From Clostridium sp. CAG:567 (GTDB lineage Bacteria; Bacillota; Clostridia; TANB77; CAG-508), in the NCBI GenBank assembly GCA_000437855.1, contig FR902204.1, positions 36,430 through 60,663 of the forward strand: DNA of 24,234 nt, written 5' to 3'. The notes beneath the pieces were generated by a model that saw nothing but the letters and a program-made list of their open reading frames with translations, was not told the origin of the DNA and did not search any database. The position numbers were made by a program, and so were the translations under genes. Every line of letters starts with the position of its first letter. Within the stretch, counting starts at the first letter, position 1. Of this stretch, positions 8,023 to 16,034 are shown piece by piece.

Positions 8023-8403
8023 ATGTTCTGTAAACAATGTGGAAAGCCAATTGATGATGGTCAAGAACTTTGCGAAGATTGCAGCAAAACAATCAATGAA
8101 AATCCAATAAATGAAACTTCAACATCAGAAAGTGTTAATAGTGAAAATGTTAATAATACATCTTCTTCAACTGTTGGAAAATCAAGACTACTTGCAGGTT
8201 TATTAGGTATATTTTTAGGTACTTTCGGAGTTCATAATTTCTATTTAGGATATACTGGAAAAGCCATTGCTCAATTATTAATATCTCTTTTAAGTTGTGG
8301 AATTTTAGCTTTTGCTTCTGGAATTTGGGGACTTGTTGAAGGCATTATGATATTATCAGGAAGCATTACAGTTGATGGTAATGGAAATGAATTAAAGGAC
8401 TAA
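8023..8403 (+). CDS. Zinc-ribbon plus TM2-domain membrane protein
   Basis: The 126 residues begin with a zinc ribbon (MFCKQCGKPIDDGQELCEDC: Cys3, Cys6, Cys17, Cys20). A Ser/Asn/Thr-rich linker (about 21-52) follows, then a TM2 domain (about 53-115) with two hydrophobic segments around the conserved GxFGVHNFYLG block (LGTFGVHNFYLGYTGKA, 65-81). TM2 proteins are common in Firmicutes and their function is not settled; the domain is usually taken as a small membrane module, here with a cytosolic metal-binding head. The ATG follows AAGGAGG by seven bases. The next gene begins five bases after its stop, so the two are probably co-expressed. Confidence 0.9.
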   Translation: MFCKQCGKPIDDGQELCEDCSKTINENPINETSTSESVNSENVNNTSSSTVGKSRLLAGLLGIFLGTFGVHNFYLGYTGKAIAQLLISLLSCGILAFASGIWGLVEGIMILSGSITVDGNGNELKD

Positions 8404-8408
8404 ATTAA

Positions 8409-8774
8409 ATGAATAGAATAAAAAATTTTATTATAATAATAATATTAATAATTTTTTTATACATAATAGCTATTCTACCAGTAACTTGCATCTTTAAGTC
8501 AGTTACTGGTATTTTATGTCCTGCATGCGGAATGACACGAGCTTTTTGGTCTATAATGAATTTTAATTTTTTACAAGCAACTTACTTTAACATTTTAAGT
8601 ATTCCATTATTTATTTTTATATTTTATTTTATAATAAGATTAATTATAGACTTAATTGCAAACACTTTTATTTTCATTCCTAACTTAATAGCTTTTTTAG
8701 GAAGGCATTATTGGTTATTCCTTCTACTTTTATTTATTAGCTTTATATTTAATAACTTAAAAATATATATTTAA
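8409..8774 (+). CDS. DUF2752 membrane protein
   Basis: This 121-residue protein has a long N-terminal hydrophobic helix (about 6-28), then the DUF2752 signature CPACGMTRAFW (37-47), and further hydrophobic segments at about 62-93 and 101-116. The CPxCGxTR motif suggests metal or thiol chemistry at the membrane face, but no reaction is established for the family. The start lies five bases after the TM2 gene's stop, using an AAAGGA site inside the end of that gene. TM2 and DUF2752 proteins are often neighbours in Firmicutes, which points to a shared membrane role (inference). Confidence 0.85.
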   Translation: MNRIKNFIIIIILIIFLYIIAILPVTCIFKSVTGILCPACGMTRAFWSIMNFNFLQATYFNILSIPLFIFIFYFIIRLIIDLIANTFIFIPNLIAFLGRHYWLFLLLLFISFIFNNLKIYI

Positions 8775-8789
8775 TATGTTTTTACATAC

Positions 8790-8830
8790 AAAAAAACTAA
8801 TTGAATATTACTTTACAATTAGTTTTTTTA
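8790..8830. terminator. Bidirectional intrinsic terminator
   Basis: ACTAATTG (8796-8803) pairs with CAATTAGT (8816-8823), flanked by an A-run on the left and a T-run on the right. In the plus direction it ends the TM2/DUF2752 pair. Read on the minus strand the A-run becomes a T-run, so it can also end the 84-residue membrane protein gene. Confidence 0.85.
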
Positions 8831-8920
8831 TTATATATATTACATAATACAAATCAAATTTGGCTACTTTAAACATGTATGATTTTAAAACTCAAATTTA
8901 TTACAAAGCAACTTTTCTTA

Positions 8921-9175
8921 TTAAATAAATGTAAATACAAAGAAACTAAGTGATGTAGCTGCTGATATTACAACAGAGCCAACTTCCAAAGCTCTTGATT
9001 CTTTACCTTTTGTTTCTTCTTTTTTATCTTTGCTTGATGTACTTTTATCCCATGCTGATACCACAGCTATTATGGCAGCTAAAATAGCAACTGCAAATGA
9101 TGGTATTGTTAGTTGTGAATAAAAAGACATTATAGCTGCTACTATACTTACTACAAAAGCGACTATTCCTAACAT
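8921..9175 (-). CDS. Small three-helix membrane protein of unknown function
   Basis: I do not recognise this 84-residue protein. It has two hydrophobic segments at about 1-19 and 24-41, a charged Lys/Glu/Ser linker (43-61) and a third hydrophobic segment (62-84) that reaches the C-terminus. The gene looks real: AAGGAGG lies seven bases before the ATG at 9175, a good promoter lies upstream, and the bidirectional terminator at 8790-8830 lies downstream. It is divergent from the VWA surface-protein gene. No catalytic motif is visible. Confidence 0.7.
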   Translation of the reverse strand: MLGIVAFVVSIVAAIMSFYSQLTIPSFAVAILAAIIAVVSAWDKSTSSKDKKEETKGKESRALEVGSVVISAATSLSFFVFTFI

Positions 9176-9210
9176 ATATTTTCCTCCTTCTTTTGTATAT
9201 ATTTACTTGA

Positions 9211-9239
9211 ATTATATCATTACAATTTTACTTTGGCAA
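9211..9239 (-). promoter_or_regulatory. SigA promoter for the 84-residue membrane protein
   Basis: On the minus strand TTGCCA (9239-9234) and TATAAT (9216-9211) are 17 bases apart, with a TG extended -10 (TGaTATAAT). It lies 36 bases before the ATG. Confidence 0.6.
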
Positions 9240-9297
9240 TGTTTTTTAATATTTTTTATTTTATATAGCAATATTTTTCTTTTTTTCCTTCAAAAGG

Positions 9298-9326
9298 TTG
9301 AAATTACAAGCTTTTTGCGTTATAAT
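9298..9326 (+). promoter_or_regulatory. SigA promoter for the VWA surface protein
   Basis: TTGAAA (9298-9303) and TATAAT (9321-9326) are exactly 17 bases apart, 35 bases before the start codon. AAAGGAG (9346-9352) is the ribosome binding site. This is one of the closest promoter matches in the window. Confidence 0.7.
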
Positions 9327-9361
9327 AGATATGTAGTTTAAAAATAAAGGAGTTTATTATA

Positions 9362-10792
9362 ATGAAAAGAAAAATATTTAGTAGTTTAATTTTATTTATC
9401 TCATTACTTATAATTTGTAACCTTTCATTTGCAGCAACAGTAAGTGCAAGCAAAACAACAATGGAGGTTGTTGACAGAAGTATTTGTGAAATTAATATAA
9501 AAGACTTAGGACATTTTCAAAAAGAACTTACAGAATTTCATTCAAATTCTAAAGATGTAGTTCTAACATTAACAGTTGAGAATACTGCTACTCAAGAAAC
9601 TGTTTCTAAACCAGTTGAAATTTTCTTAGTTTTAGATAATTCTAAAAGTATGACAGAATCTTATCAAAATAAAGCTAAAAATCAATATGTTATTGAAGCA
9701 GCAACTAAGTTTACTGAAAATTTATTCAATCATTTTAAAAATATAAAAATCGGTGTTGTTGGATTTTCAAGCGAAAATTATACAACAACTTATCGTGAAG
9801 GAACTTTAAATGATGCAAAATTACTTTTAAGCTTATCTAATTCAAAAGATGATGTATTAGCATCAATTAATAGTTATACTGAAAATGGTGGTCCTCGTAC
9901 CAATATTGAGGCTGGACTTAGCGTTGCTGAATCAAGCTTTAGTAATAGCTCTGAATCTGAAAAATATATTGTTTTAATATCAGATGGTGTTCCTAACCTA
10001 TCTTTAGATACAGAACATACAATGACATACTCTGGAGTAAACGCAACTAATACAAAAAATAAATTAAAAGATTTAGAATCAAAGGGATATTCTATCTTTT
10101 CTATTTTAATGGGGTCAGATGATAGTAAATTAGAAAACCCAGAAGCGCCAATAGTAGAAAGTACAGGAAAACATTTAACTTATGGCGAACTTGCTGAAGA
10201 AGTATTTGGAACAGTTACCTCTCCAACAGCTGGTAAATTCTATTATATAGATTATGAAGATTTATTTTCTACAATAAATAATGATATTTATCAAAATATC
10301 ACTGTAACTAAAGATAATTCATTAAAGAATATTGTTATAAAAGATTATTTTCCAAGAGAAATTCTTGAGAACTTTAATTTTGAATATGTAAAATCTCCTA
10401 ACATTGGTAAAGTTTCTGCAGATGTAGATCCTTCAGACAATAGTATTACATGGGAAATTGAATTATTAAAAGAAGGCGAAGTTGCAACATTAAGCTATAA
10501 ATTAACTTTAAAAGATGAATACAATGAAGAAATTGTTAAAAAGATACTTCCAACAAACGAAAAGGTCGATATTGATTTTGAGACTAGAGACGGAAAAGAC
10601 AAAGAATCATCTGATGTTTCACCTAAAATAAGATTATTAGTTGAAGAAGTTCCTGATAATACAATATCAGATAAGCCTATTCCACAAACAGGTATCTACA
10701 ATGTAATATCTACAATTTCAGTAATTCTTATTATCTCAATTTTATTTAATGTTATAAGATTTCAAAAATTAAAAAATAAAAATAAAAGATAA
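9362..10792 (+). CDS. Secreted VWA-domain surface protein with IPQTG sortase-type anchor
   Basis: The 476-residue protein starts with a Sec signal peptide (MKRK, a hydrophobic core, probable cleavage after LSFA at residue 24). A von Willebrand factor A domain spans about 85-310 with an intact MIDAS: DNSKS (Asp92, Ser94, Ser96), Thr180 in GGPRTN and Asp208 in ISDG. A beta-rich region follows (about 315-430), possibly pilin- or adhesin-like. The end reads PIPQTG (439-444), a hydrophobic helix (446-466) and a basic tail (KLKNKNKR), the layout of a sortase substrate with IPQTG in place of LPXTG. VWA/MIDAS domains bind ligands through a divalent metal, so I infer a wall-anchored adhesin or pilus-tip-like protein. 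No sortase gene is in the window. It is a single-gene unit with its own promoter and terminator. Confidence 0.88.
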   Translation: MKRKIFSSLILFISLLIICNLSFAATVSASKTTMEVVDRSICEINIKDLGHFQKELTEFHSNSKDVVLTLTVENTATQETVSKPVEIFLVLDNSKSMTESYQNKAKNQYVIEAATKFTENLFNHFKNIKIGVVGFSSENYTTTYREGTLNDAKLLLSLSNSKDDVLASINSYTENGGPRTNIEAGLSVAESSFSNSSESEKYIVLISDGVPNLSLDTEHTMTYSGVNATNTKNKLKDLESKGYSIFSILMGSDDSKLENPEAPIVESTGKHLTYGELAEEVFGTVTSPTAGKFYYIDYEDLFSTINNDIYQNITVTKDNSLKNIVIKDYFPREILENFNFEYVKSPNIGKVSADVDPSDNSITWEIELLKEGEVATLSYKLTLKDEYNEEIVKKILPTNEKVDIDFETRDGKDKESSDVSPKIRLLVEEVPDNTISDKPIPQTGIYNVISTISVILIISILFNVIRFQKLKNKNKR

Positions 10793-10797
10793 TAAAT

Positions 10798-10839
10798 AAA
10801 AAATAAAGTATCTAGTACATGCTAGATACTTTATTTTTT
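10798..10839. terminator. Bidirectional terminator between the VWA gene and tRNA-Gln
   Basis: An 18-bp perfect stem (10798-10815 with 10822-10839) with a 6-base loop has A/T runs at both outer ends. In the plus direction it ends the VWA gene. On the minus strand it lies directly behind the CCA end of tRNA-Gln and can end the eno-tRNA transcript. The stem's last base pair overlaps the terminal base of the tRNA's encoded CCA. Confidence 0.85.
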
Positions 10840-10913
10840 GGTTGGGGTACTGTGATTCGAACACAGGAATGTCGGAGTCAGAGTCCGATGCCTTACCGCT
10901 TGGCGATACCCCA
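10839..10913 (-). tRNA. tRNA-Gln (anticodon CUG)
   Basis: The minus strand folds as a standard cloverleaf: acceptor TGGGGTA/TACCCCA, D arm GCC...GGC, anticodon stem TCGGA/TCCGA with loop CTCTGAC (anticodon CTG), T arm CTGTG/CACAG with TTCGAAT, and an encoded ACCA 3' end. The sequence closely resembles bacterial glutamine tRNAs. It lies 56 bases downstream of eno in the same direction, and no promoter is obvious in the gap, so it may be cut from the glycolysis transcript (inference). Confidence 0.95.
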
Positions 10914-10927
10914 GAATATTTATGTAG

Positions 10928-10962
10928 TAGTGTGAAAAATACCTTTGGTATTTTTCACACTA
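10928..10962. repeat. 16-bp perfect hairpin between eno and tRNA-Gln
   Basis: TAGTGTGAAAAATACC and GGTATTTTTCACACTA are exact reverse complements separated by three bases. The element starts seven bases after the eno stop and ends 14 bases before the tRNA. On the minus strand no U-tract follows, so it is more likely an RNA-processing or 3'-stabilising hairpin than a terminator. Confidence 0.7.
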
Positions 10963-10969
10963 AGTAACA

Positions 10970-12271
10970 TTATTTTATAGCTTTACGACCTCTAAATACT
11001 GCAACATCTCCTAATTCTGCTTCAATATTTAATAGTCTGTTATATTTAGCAACTCTATCTGTTCTGCATGGTGCACCAGTTTTAATTTGTCCTGCATTTG
11101 TTGCAACTGCAACATCAGCTAATGTTGTATCTTCTGTTTCACCACTTCTATGTGATACAACTGCAGTATATCCGTTTCTCTTTGCAAGTTCAATTGCATC
11201 TAATGTTTCTGTTAATGTTCCAATTTGGTTTAGTTTAATTAATATACTATTTGCTGTATTGTTGTCAATTCCTTTTTGTAATCTCTTCATATTTGTTACA
11301 AATAGGTCATCACCTACTAATTGAATTTTGTTTCCAATACGTTCAGTTAGTTTTTTCCAGCTTTCCCAATCTTCTTCTGCTAATCCATCTTCAATTGAGA
11401 TTATAGGATATTTTTCTGCTAATTCAACTATAAAGTCTATCATTTGATCTTTTGTTTTAAATTCATCTGTTTTCCAGAAGTAGTATCCATCTTTTCCTAT
11501 TTTTTTAGCTTCATCAAACATTTCTGTTGCTGCAACGTCTAATGCTAAGCATACATCTTCTCCTGGTTTATATCCAGCTTGTTTGATTGCTTCTATAATT
11601 AATTCTACTGCTTCTTCTTCGCTTCCTAGGTTTGGAGCAAATCCGCCTTCATCTCCAACACCTGTTGAATATCCTTTTGATTTTAATACTTTCTTTAAGT
11701 TATGGTATACTTCTACACCCATTCTCATACATTCACTAAATGTTTTAGCTCCAACTGGCATAATCATAAATTCTTGTACACTTAAAGAACTGTCAGCATG
11801 TTTTCCACCATTCATAATGTTCATCATTGGAACTGGTAATTCTTTTGCATTTACTCCACCTATATAGTTATATAAGCTCATTCCTAATGAAGCTGCAGCT
11901 GCTTTTGCTACTGCTAAAGAAACACCAAGCATAGCATTTGCGCCTAATTTACCCTTGTTTTCTGTTCCATCAAGCTTAATCATTGTAGCATCTATTTTAG
12001 CTTGTTCATATATGTTCATTCCTTCGATTTCTTTGCTAATAACTTCATTTACATTTTCTACTGCTTTTAATACACCTTTTCCTAAGTATCTTTCTTTGTC
12101 TCCATCTCTTAATTCAACTGCTTCAAAACTTCCTGTTGACGCTCCTGATGGAACCATAGCAACTCCTGAGAATCCTCCTTCTGTTACAACCTCAACTTGT
12201 ACAGTTGGATTTCCTCTTGAATCTAGTACTTCTAGAGCTCTTACACTTTCAATTTCTAAATAATCTTTCAT
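10970..12271 (-). CDS. eno: Enolase (phosphopyruvate hydratase)
   Basis: Enolase dehydrates 2-phosphoglycerate to phosphoenolpyruvate. From the ATG at 12271 the protein has 433 residues, the normal length. Signatures are ALEVLDSRGNPTV, the catalytic loop SGASTGSFEAVELRD, GDEGGFAPN, the metal ligands in SIEDGLAEEDW and VGDDLFVTN, the catalytic-lysine region ILIKLNQIG, and SHRSGETED. An in-frame ATG at 12304 would add 11 residues (KNNKKKGSII) and overlap gpmI, but AAAGGAAG lies seven bases before the 12271 ATG, which opens with the family-typical N-terminus. It is the last protein gene of the glycolysis operon, 22 bases after gpmI. Confidence 0.97.
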   Translation of the reverse strand: MKDYLEIESVRALEVLDSRGNPTVQVEVVTEGGFSGVAMVPSGASTGSFEAVELRDGDKERYLGKGVLKAVENVNEVISKEIEGMNIYEQAKIDATMIKLDGTENKGKLGANAMLGVSLAVAKAAAASLGMSLYNYIGGVNAKELPVPMMNIMNGGKHADSSLSVQEFMIMPVGAKTFSECMRMGVEVYHNLKKVLKSKGYSTGVGDEGGFAPNLGSEEEAVELIIEAIKQAGYKPGEDVCLALDVAATEMFDEAKKIGKDGYYFWKTDEFKTKDQMIDFIVELAEKYPIISIEDGLAEEDWESWKKLTERIGNKIQLVGDDLFVTNMKRLQKGIDNNTANSILIKLNQIGTLTETLDAIELAKRNGYTAVVSHRSGETEDTTLADVAVATNAGQIKTGAPCRTDRVAKYNRLLNIEAELGDVAVFRGRKAIK

Positions 12272-12293
12272 GATTATACTTCCTTTCTTTTTG

Positions 12294-13823
12294 TTATTTT
12301 TCAATAAGATTTTCGCCTGTCATTTCATCAGGTTTTTCTAATCCTATAATGTTTAACATTGTTGGTGCTAAATCTGCAAGTTTTCCTTCTTTTAATTTTA
12401 CTCCTTGCATACCTATTAAAACTAATGGAACTGGATTTGTAGTATGTGCTGTATGTGGCTCTCCAGTTTTATAATCTATCATTTGTTCAGCATTTCCATG
12501 GTCGGCTGTCATTAAAATTACACCTTGTTTTTCTTCCATTGCTTTAACAACTCTTTCCACACATCCATCTATTGTTTCAATAGCCTTAATAGTAGCTTCT
12601 AAATTTCCAGTATGACCTACCATATCTGGGTTAGCATAATTTAATATAATACAATTATATTTATCTGAATTTATCGCTTTAACAACTTTATCTGTTACTT
12701 CTATAGCACTCATTTCAGGTTTTAAGTCATAAGTTTGAACTTTAGGAGATGGTATTAAAATTCTATCTTCTCCTTTATATTGTTTTTCTGCCCCTCCATT
12801 GAAGAAGAATGTAACATGTGCATATTTTTCTGTTTCTGCAATTCTAAGTTGTGTTAGTCCTTTTTTAGAAACATACTCTCCAAATGTATTGACAAGTGCT
12901 TCTGGTTTAAACGCAACTTGAACATTTGGTATTGTTTCATCATATTGAGTAAAACATACATAATATAAATCTAATGGTTTTACCTCAAATCCATCGAATT
13001 CTGGATCTACTAAGCTTCTTGTTATTTCTCTTGCTCTATCAGGTCTAAAATTAAAGAATATAACTGAGTCATTATTATTAATTGTAGCAATTGGATCATC
13101 GCCATTGCATATAACAGTTGGTTCTACAAATTCATCAAATACCTCTTTTTGATATGAAGCTTCAATTGCAGAAATAGCTGATGTAGCTTTTTCTCCTTCT
13201 CCATATACAAGTGCTTTGTAACCTTTTTCTACTCTGTCCCATCTTTTGTCTCTATCCATACTATAGAATCTACCAGAAATAGTTGCTATTTTTCCTACAC
13301 CTTTTTCTTTCATTTTTTCTTCAAGTTGTAGAATATAACTTTCTCCCGAAGCTGGTGGAGTATCTCTTCCATCTAAGAAACAGTGTACATACACATCTTC
13401 AAAGTCTTTTCTTTTTGCTAATTCTAGTAATGCATATAGATGTCTAATATGACTATGAACACCACCATCTGAAAGCAATCCCATAATATGAAGTTTAGAA
13501 TTATGTCTCTTGCAATTATCTATTGCTGATGTTAATTCTTTAATACTAAAGAATTCCCCTTCTTCAATTGATTTTGTAATACGAGTTAAGTCTTGATATA
13601 CTATTCTTCCTGCACCAATATTAGTATGTCCAACCTCTGAATTTCCCATTTGTCCTTCTGGCAATCCAACAGCCAATCCACTTGTATGAATTTGAGTTGT
13701 TGGCCATGTTTTCATTAGTTTATCAATATTAGGTGTATTAGCTAGTTTTACTGCATTTCCCTTTTCGTTTTCATTTATTCCAAATCCATCTAATATCATT
13801 AGCATTATTGGTTTTCTGTCCAT
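12294..13823 (-). CDS. gpmI: 2,3-bisphosphoglycerate-independent phosphoglycerate mutase
   Basis: GpmI interconverts 3- and 2-phosphoglycerate with two Mn ions through a phosphoserine intermediate. The 509 residues match the family. LMILDGFG (Asp12) and GQMGNSEVGHTNIGAGR (nucleophile Ser62) mark the phosphatase-like domain, HCFLDGRDTPP and ISGRFYSMDRDKRWDR the phosphotransferase domain, and MTADHGNAEQM the second metal site near the C-terminus. It lies 18 bases after tpiA and 22 bases before eno. Confidence 0.97.
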   Translation of the reverse strand: MDRKPIMLMILDGFGINENEKGNAVKLANTPNIDKLMKTWPTTQIHTSGLAVGLPEGQMGNSEVGHTNIGAGRIVYQDLTRITKSIEEGEFFSIKELTSAIDNCKRHNSKLHIMGLLSDGGVHSHIRHLYALLELAKRKDFEDVYVHCFLDGRDTPPASGESYILQLEEKMKEKGVGKIATISGRFYSMDRDKRWDRVEKGYKALVYGEGEKATSAISAIEASYQKEVFDEFVEPTVICNGDDPIATINNNDSVIFFNFRPDRAREITRSLVDPEFDGFEVKPLDLYYVCFTQYDETIPNVQVAFKPEALVNTFGEYVSKKGLTQLRIAETEKYAHVTFFFNGGAEKQYKGEDRILIPSPKVQTYDLKPEMSAIEVTDKVVKAINSDKYNCIILNYANPDMVGHTGNLEATIKAIETIDGCVERVVKAMEEKQGVILMTADHGNAEQMIDYKTGEPHTAHTTNPVPLVLIGMQGVKLKEGKLADLAPTMLNIIGLEKPDEMTGENLIEK

Positions 13824-13841
13824 TATTTTTCTCCATTTCTT

Positions 13842-14588
13842 TTAGATTGATACTATTTTTGCAAATTCATCTACTTTTAAACTTGCACCTCCAACAAGAC
13901 CTCCGTCTATATCGGACATTGAAAATAGTTCACTGCAATTTTCAGACTTAACACTACCACCATATAATATGATAATGTTTTCCGAAATTGTTTTTCCAAA
14001 ATCTTTTTCAATTTGTTTTCTTATTGATTTTATTGCATTATTTGCATCTTCAGCTGTAGCAGTTTTTCCTGTTCCTATTGCCCATATTGGTTCATAAGCA
14101 ATCATTACATTCTGTAGTTGATTTTCATTTAGCCCTTCTAATGCTAAATGAGTTTGATTTGTTATAATTTCTTCTTGTTTACCACTTTCTCTTTGATCTA
14201 ATGTTTCACCTACACAAATTATTGGTTTTAATCCATTTAATAATGCAGATTTTACCTTTTTATTTACAGTTTCATCTGTTTCTGCAAAATATTGTCTTCT
14301 TTCAGAATGACCTATAATTACATATTCAACTCCAATACATTTTAGCATTTGTCCAGAAATTTCCCCTGTATATGCGCCTTTTTCTTCCCAATGCATATTT
14401 TGAGCTCCAATTTTTATATTGGTATCTTGTGCAGTTAGTAATCCATACATTAAATCGGTATATGGCATACATAATATAACTTCAGCTTTTGAGTTTTTTG
14501 CAACTGGTGTTAATTTTTCAATAAAATCAATTGCTTCATTAGGAAGCATATTCATTTTCCAATTTCCAGCAACAACTTTTCTCCTCAT
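13842..14588 (-). CDS. tpiA: Triosephosphate isomerase
   Basis: TIM interconverts dihydroxyacetone phosphate and glyceraldehyde-3-phosphate. From the ATG at 14588 the protein has 248 residues and starts MRRKVVAGNWKMN with Asn9 and catalytic Lys11. IIGHSERR holds the catalytic His, AYEPIWAIGTG the catalytic Glu, and YGGSVKSEN plus GGLVGGASL bind phosphate. The frame stays open 23 codons upstream to an ATG at 14657 that overlaps the end of pgk. I reject that longer start because the family N-terminus begins at 14588, just after a purine-rich GGAAAGGCGG site. The gap to pgk is 16 bases. Confidence 0.95.
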   Translation of the reverse strand: MRRKVVAGNWKMNMLPNEAIDFIEKLTPVAKNSKAEVILCMPYTDLMYGLLTAQDTNIKIGAQNMHWEEKGAYTGEISGQMLKCIGVEYVIIGHSERRQYFAETDETVNKKVKSALLNGLKPIICVGETLDQRESGKQEEIITNQTHLALEGLNENQLQNVMIAYEPIWAIGTGKTATAEDANNAIKSIRKQIEKDFGKTISENIIILYGGSVKSENCSELFSMSDIDGGLVGGASLKVDEFAKIVSI

Positions 14589-14604
14589 TTTGTTTCCGCC
14601 TTTC

Positions 14605-15951
14605 CTAGTCTGTAATTTGTTGTTCAACACTTTTAAGAGTTCCACTTTCTTTTGCATTATTTTGTTGCTTTGTATTATTATTTAATGCTGCAATTCCAGG
14701 TAATGTCTTACCTTCTAAAAATTCTAGTGAAGCTCCTCCTCCTGTTGACAAGTATATATTACTAAATTGTTTTACATCTGCACCATTTTGTTTAGCAGCT
14801 TTCTTAATTTTTTGTATAGCTGCAACTGAATCTCCTCCTCCAATTACGCATTTAGCATTAGTGTGAGAGATAAATGTTGCAATTTTTTGTGTTCCTTGTG
14901 CAAATTCTGGTACCTCTGTATATCCCAAAGGGCCATTCCACACAACAGTTTTTGCACCTTCAAGTCTATCAGCAAAATATGTTAATGTAGTATCTCCTAC
15001 ATCTAATATTTGCCATCCTTCTAAGCTTTCTCCTTTTCCTTCTTCAACTTCTTTTTCTGTAAGCAATTTTGCTTTTTTATGTTCTGAGTTTTCAATTAGT
15101 TCTGGTGTCAACTCTGTACCTTCTGGTATTTTTGCAACACGTACATCTTTTGGAAGTACTATTTCAACACATTTTTCAAAAGCCTTTTTCATAATTTCCT
15201 TAGCAACTTCAATTTTATCTGCTTCATATTTAGATGAGCCTATGTCGTATCCTTTTGCTTTTAAAAATGTATTTGCCATTGCTCCGCCAATCTCTATTGT
15301 TTGAACTTTATCCATTAAATTTTCAATAACTCCAATTTTATCAGATACTTTTGCTCCTCCCAAAATTGCTACAAATGGTTTTTCTGGATTTTCAAGTACT
15401 GCACCTAATTTTTCAATTTCTCTTTCCATTAAAAGTCCTGCAACAGCTTCATCTACATGATGTGCCACTCCTTCTGTTGATGCATGTGCTCTATGAGCTG
15501 TTCCAAACGCATCATTAACATACACTCCATCATTTCCAATTAATTCAGATAGTTCGATAGCTAAGCTATCATCATTTTGCTCTTCTCTAGGATCAAAACG
15601 AACATTTTCAAGAAGCCCTGCTTCTCCTTCTTGTAATCTATTTGCCATGTCTTTTGCACTTGGGCCAGTTACGTCTTCTGCACATTTTACTTCTTTTCCT
15701 AATTCTTGTGATAATTTTTTTGCAACAGGTGTCAATGAGTATTTTTCATTAACTTCTCCCTTTGGTCTTCCTAAATGTGAACAAAGTACTACTTTAGCAC
15801 CATTTTCTAATAAATATTTTATTGTAGGAAGTGCTGCTCTAATTCTTGTATCATCTGCAATTTCTCCATCCTTTATTGGAACGTTAAAATCACAACGTAC
15901 TAATACCTTCTTTCCTTTTACATCTATATCACGTACTGTTTTTTTCTCCAT
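14605..15951 (-). CDS. pgk: Phosphoglycerate kinase with a short extra C-terminal tail
   Basis: PGK transfers phosphate between 1,3-bisphosphoglycerate and ADP. The protein has 448 residues, about 50 more than usual. VRCDFNVPI, DDTRIRAALPTI, SHLGRPKG and ENVRF in the N-domain and ILGGAKVSDKI, VWNGPLGY and GGGDSVAAI in the C-domain are intact. The extra length is a loop near 285-310 and a 25-residue Asn/Gln-rich tail (424-448) after LPGIAAL, where the family normally ends. The tail is read in the frame before tpiA, whose own frame is open over the same 50 bases. The ATG at 15951 follows GAAGGTG. Confidence 0.95.
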   Translation of the reverse strand: MEKKTVRDIDVKGKKVLVRCDFNVPIKDGEIADDTRIRAALPTIKYLLENGAKVVLCSHLGRPKGEVNEKYSLTPVAKKLSQELGKEVKCAEDVTGPSAKDMANRLQEGEAGLLENVRFDPREEQNDDSLAIELSELIGNDGVYVNDAFGTAHRAHASTEGVAHHVDEAVAGLLMEREIEKLGAVLENPEKPFVAILGGAKVSDKIGVIENLMDKVQTIEIGGAMANTFLKAKGYDIGSSKYEADKIEVAKEIMKKAFEKCVEIVLPKDVRVAKIPEGTELTPELIENSEHKKAKLLTEKEVEEGKGESLEGWQILDVGDTTLTYFADRLEGAKTVVWNGPLGYTEVPEFAQGTQKIATFISHTNAKCVIGGGDSVAAIQKIKKAAKQNGADVKQFSNIYLSTGGGASLEFLEGKTLPGIAALNNNTKQQNNAKESGTLKSVEQQITD

Positions 15952-15988
15952 TTTTTCACCTTCTATATTAAATTTTCAAACATGATTT

Positions 15989-16027
15989 ATAGTAGTAATA
16001 TGGATATTAGTACCATATTACTACTAT
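15989..16027. repeat. 15-bp perfect hairpin between gap and pgk
   Basis: ATAGTAGTAATATGG (15989-16003) and CCATATTACTACTAT (16013-16027) are exact reverse complements with a 9-base loop, beginning seven bases after the gap stop. In the operon's direction it is followed by AAATCATG, not a U-tract, so transcription should mostly continue to pgk. It may protect or process the gap mRNA. Confidence 0.7.
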
Positions 16028-16034
16028 TTTTAAA

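Noticed and set aside
12272..12304. Longer eno start at 12304
   Set aside because: It adds a non-family lysine-rich stretch overlapping gpmI and the ribosome binding site of the internal ATG.
14589..14657. Longer tpiA start at 14657
   Set aside because: It adds 23 non-family residues inside pgk. The TIM N-terminus starts at 14588. The open frame is kept only as a low-interest finding.
15989..16027. Hairpin after gap as an intrinsic terminator
   Set aside because: No U-tract follows on the coding strand. The T-run is on the plus-strand side, where no gene needs termination.
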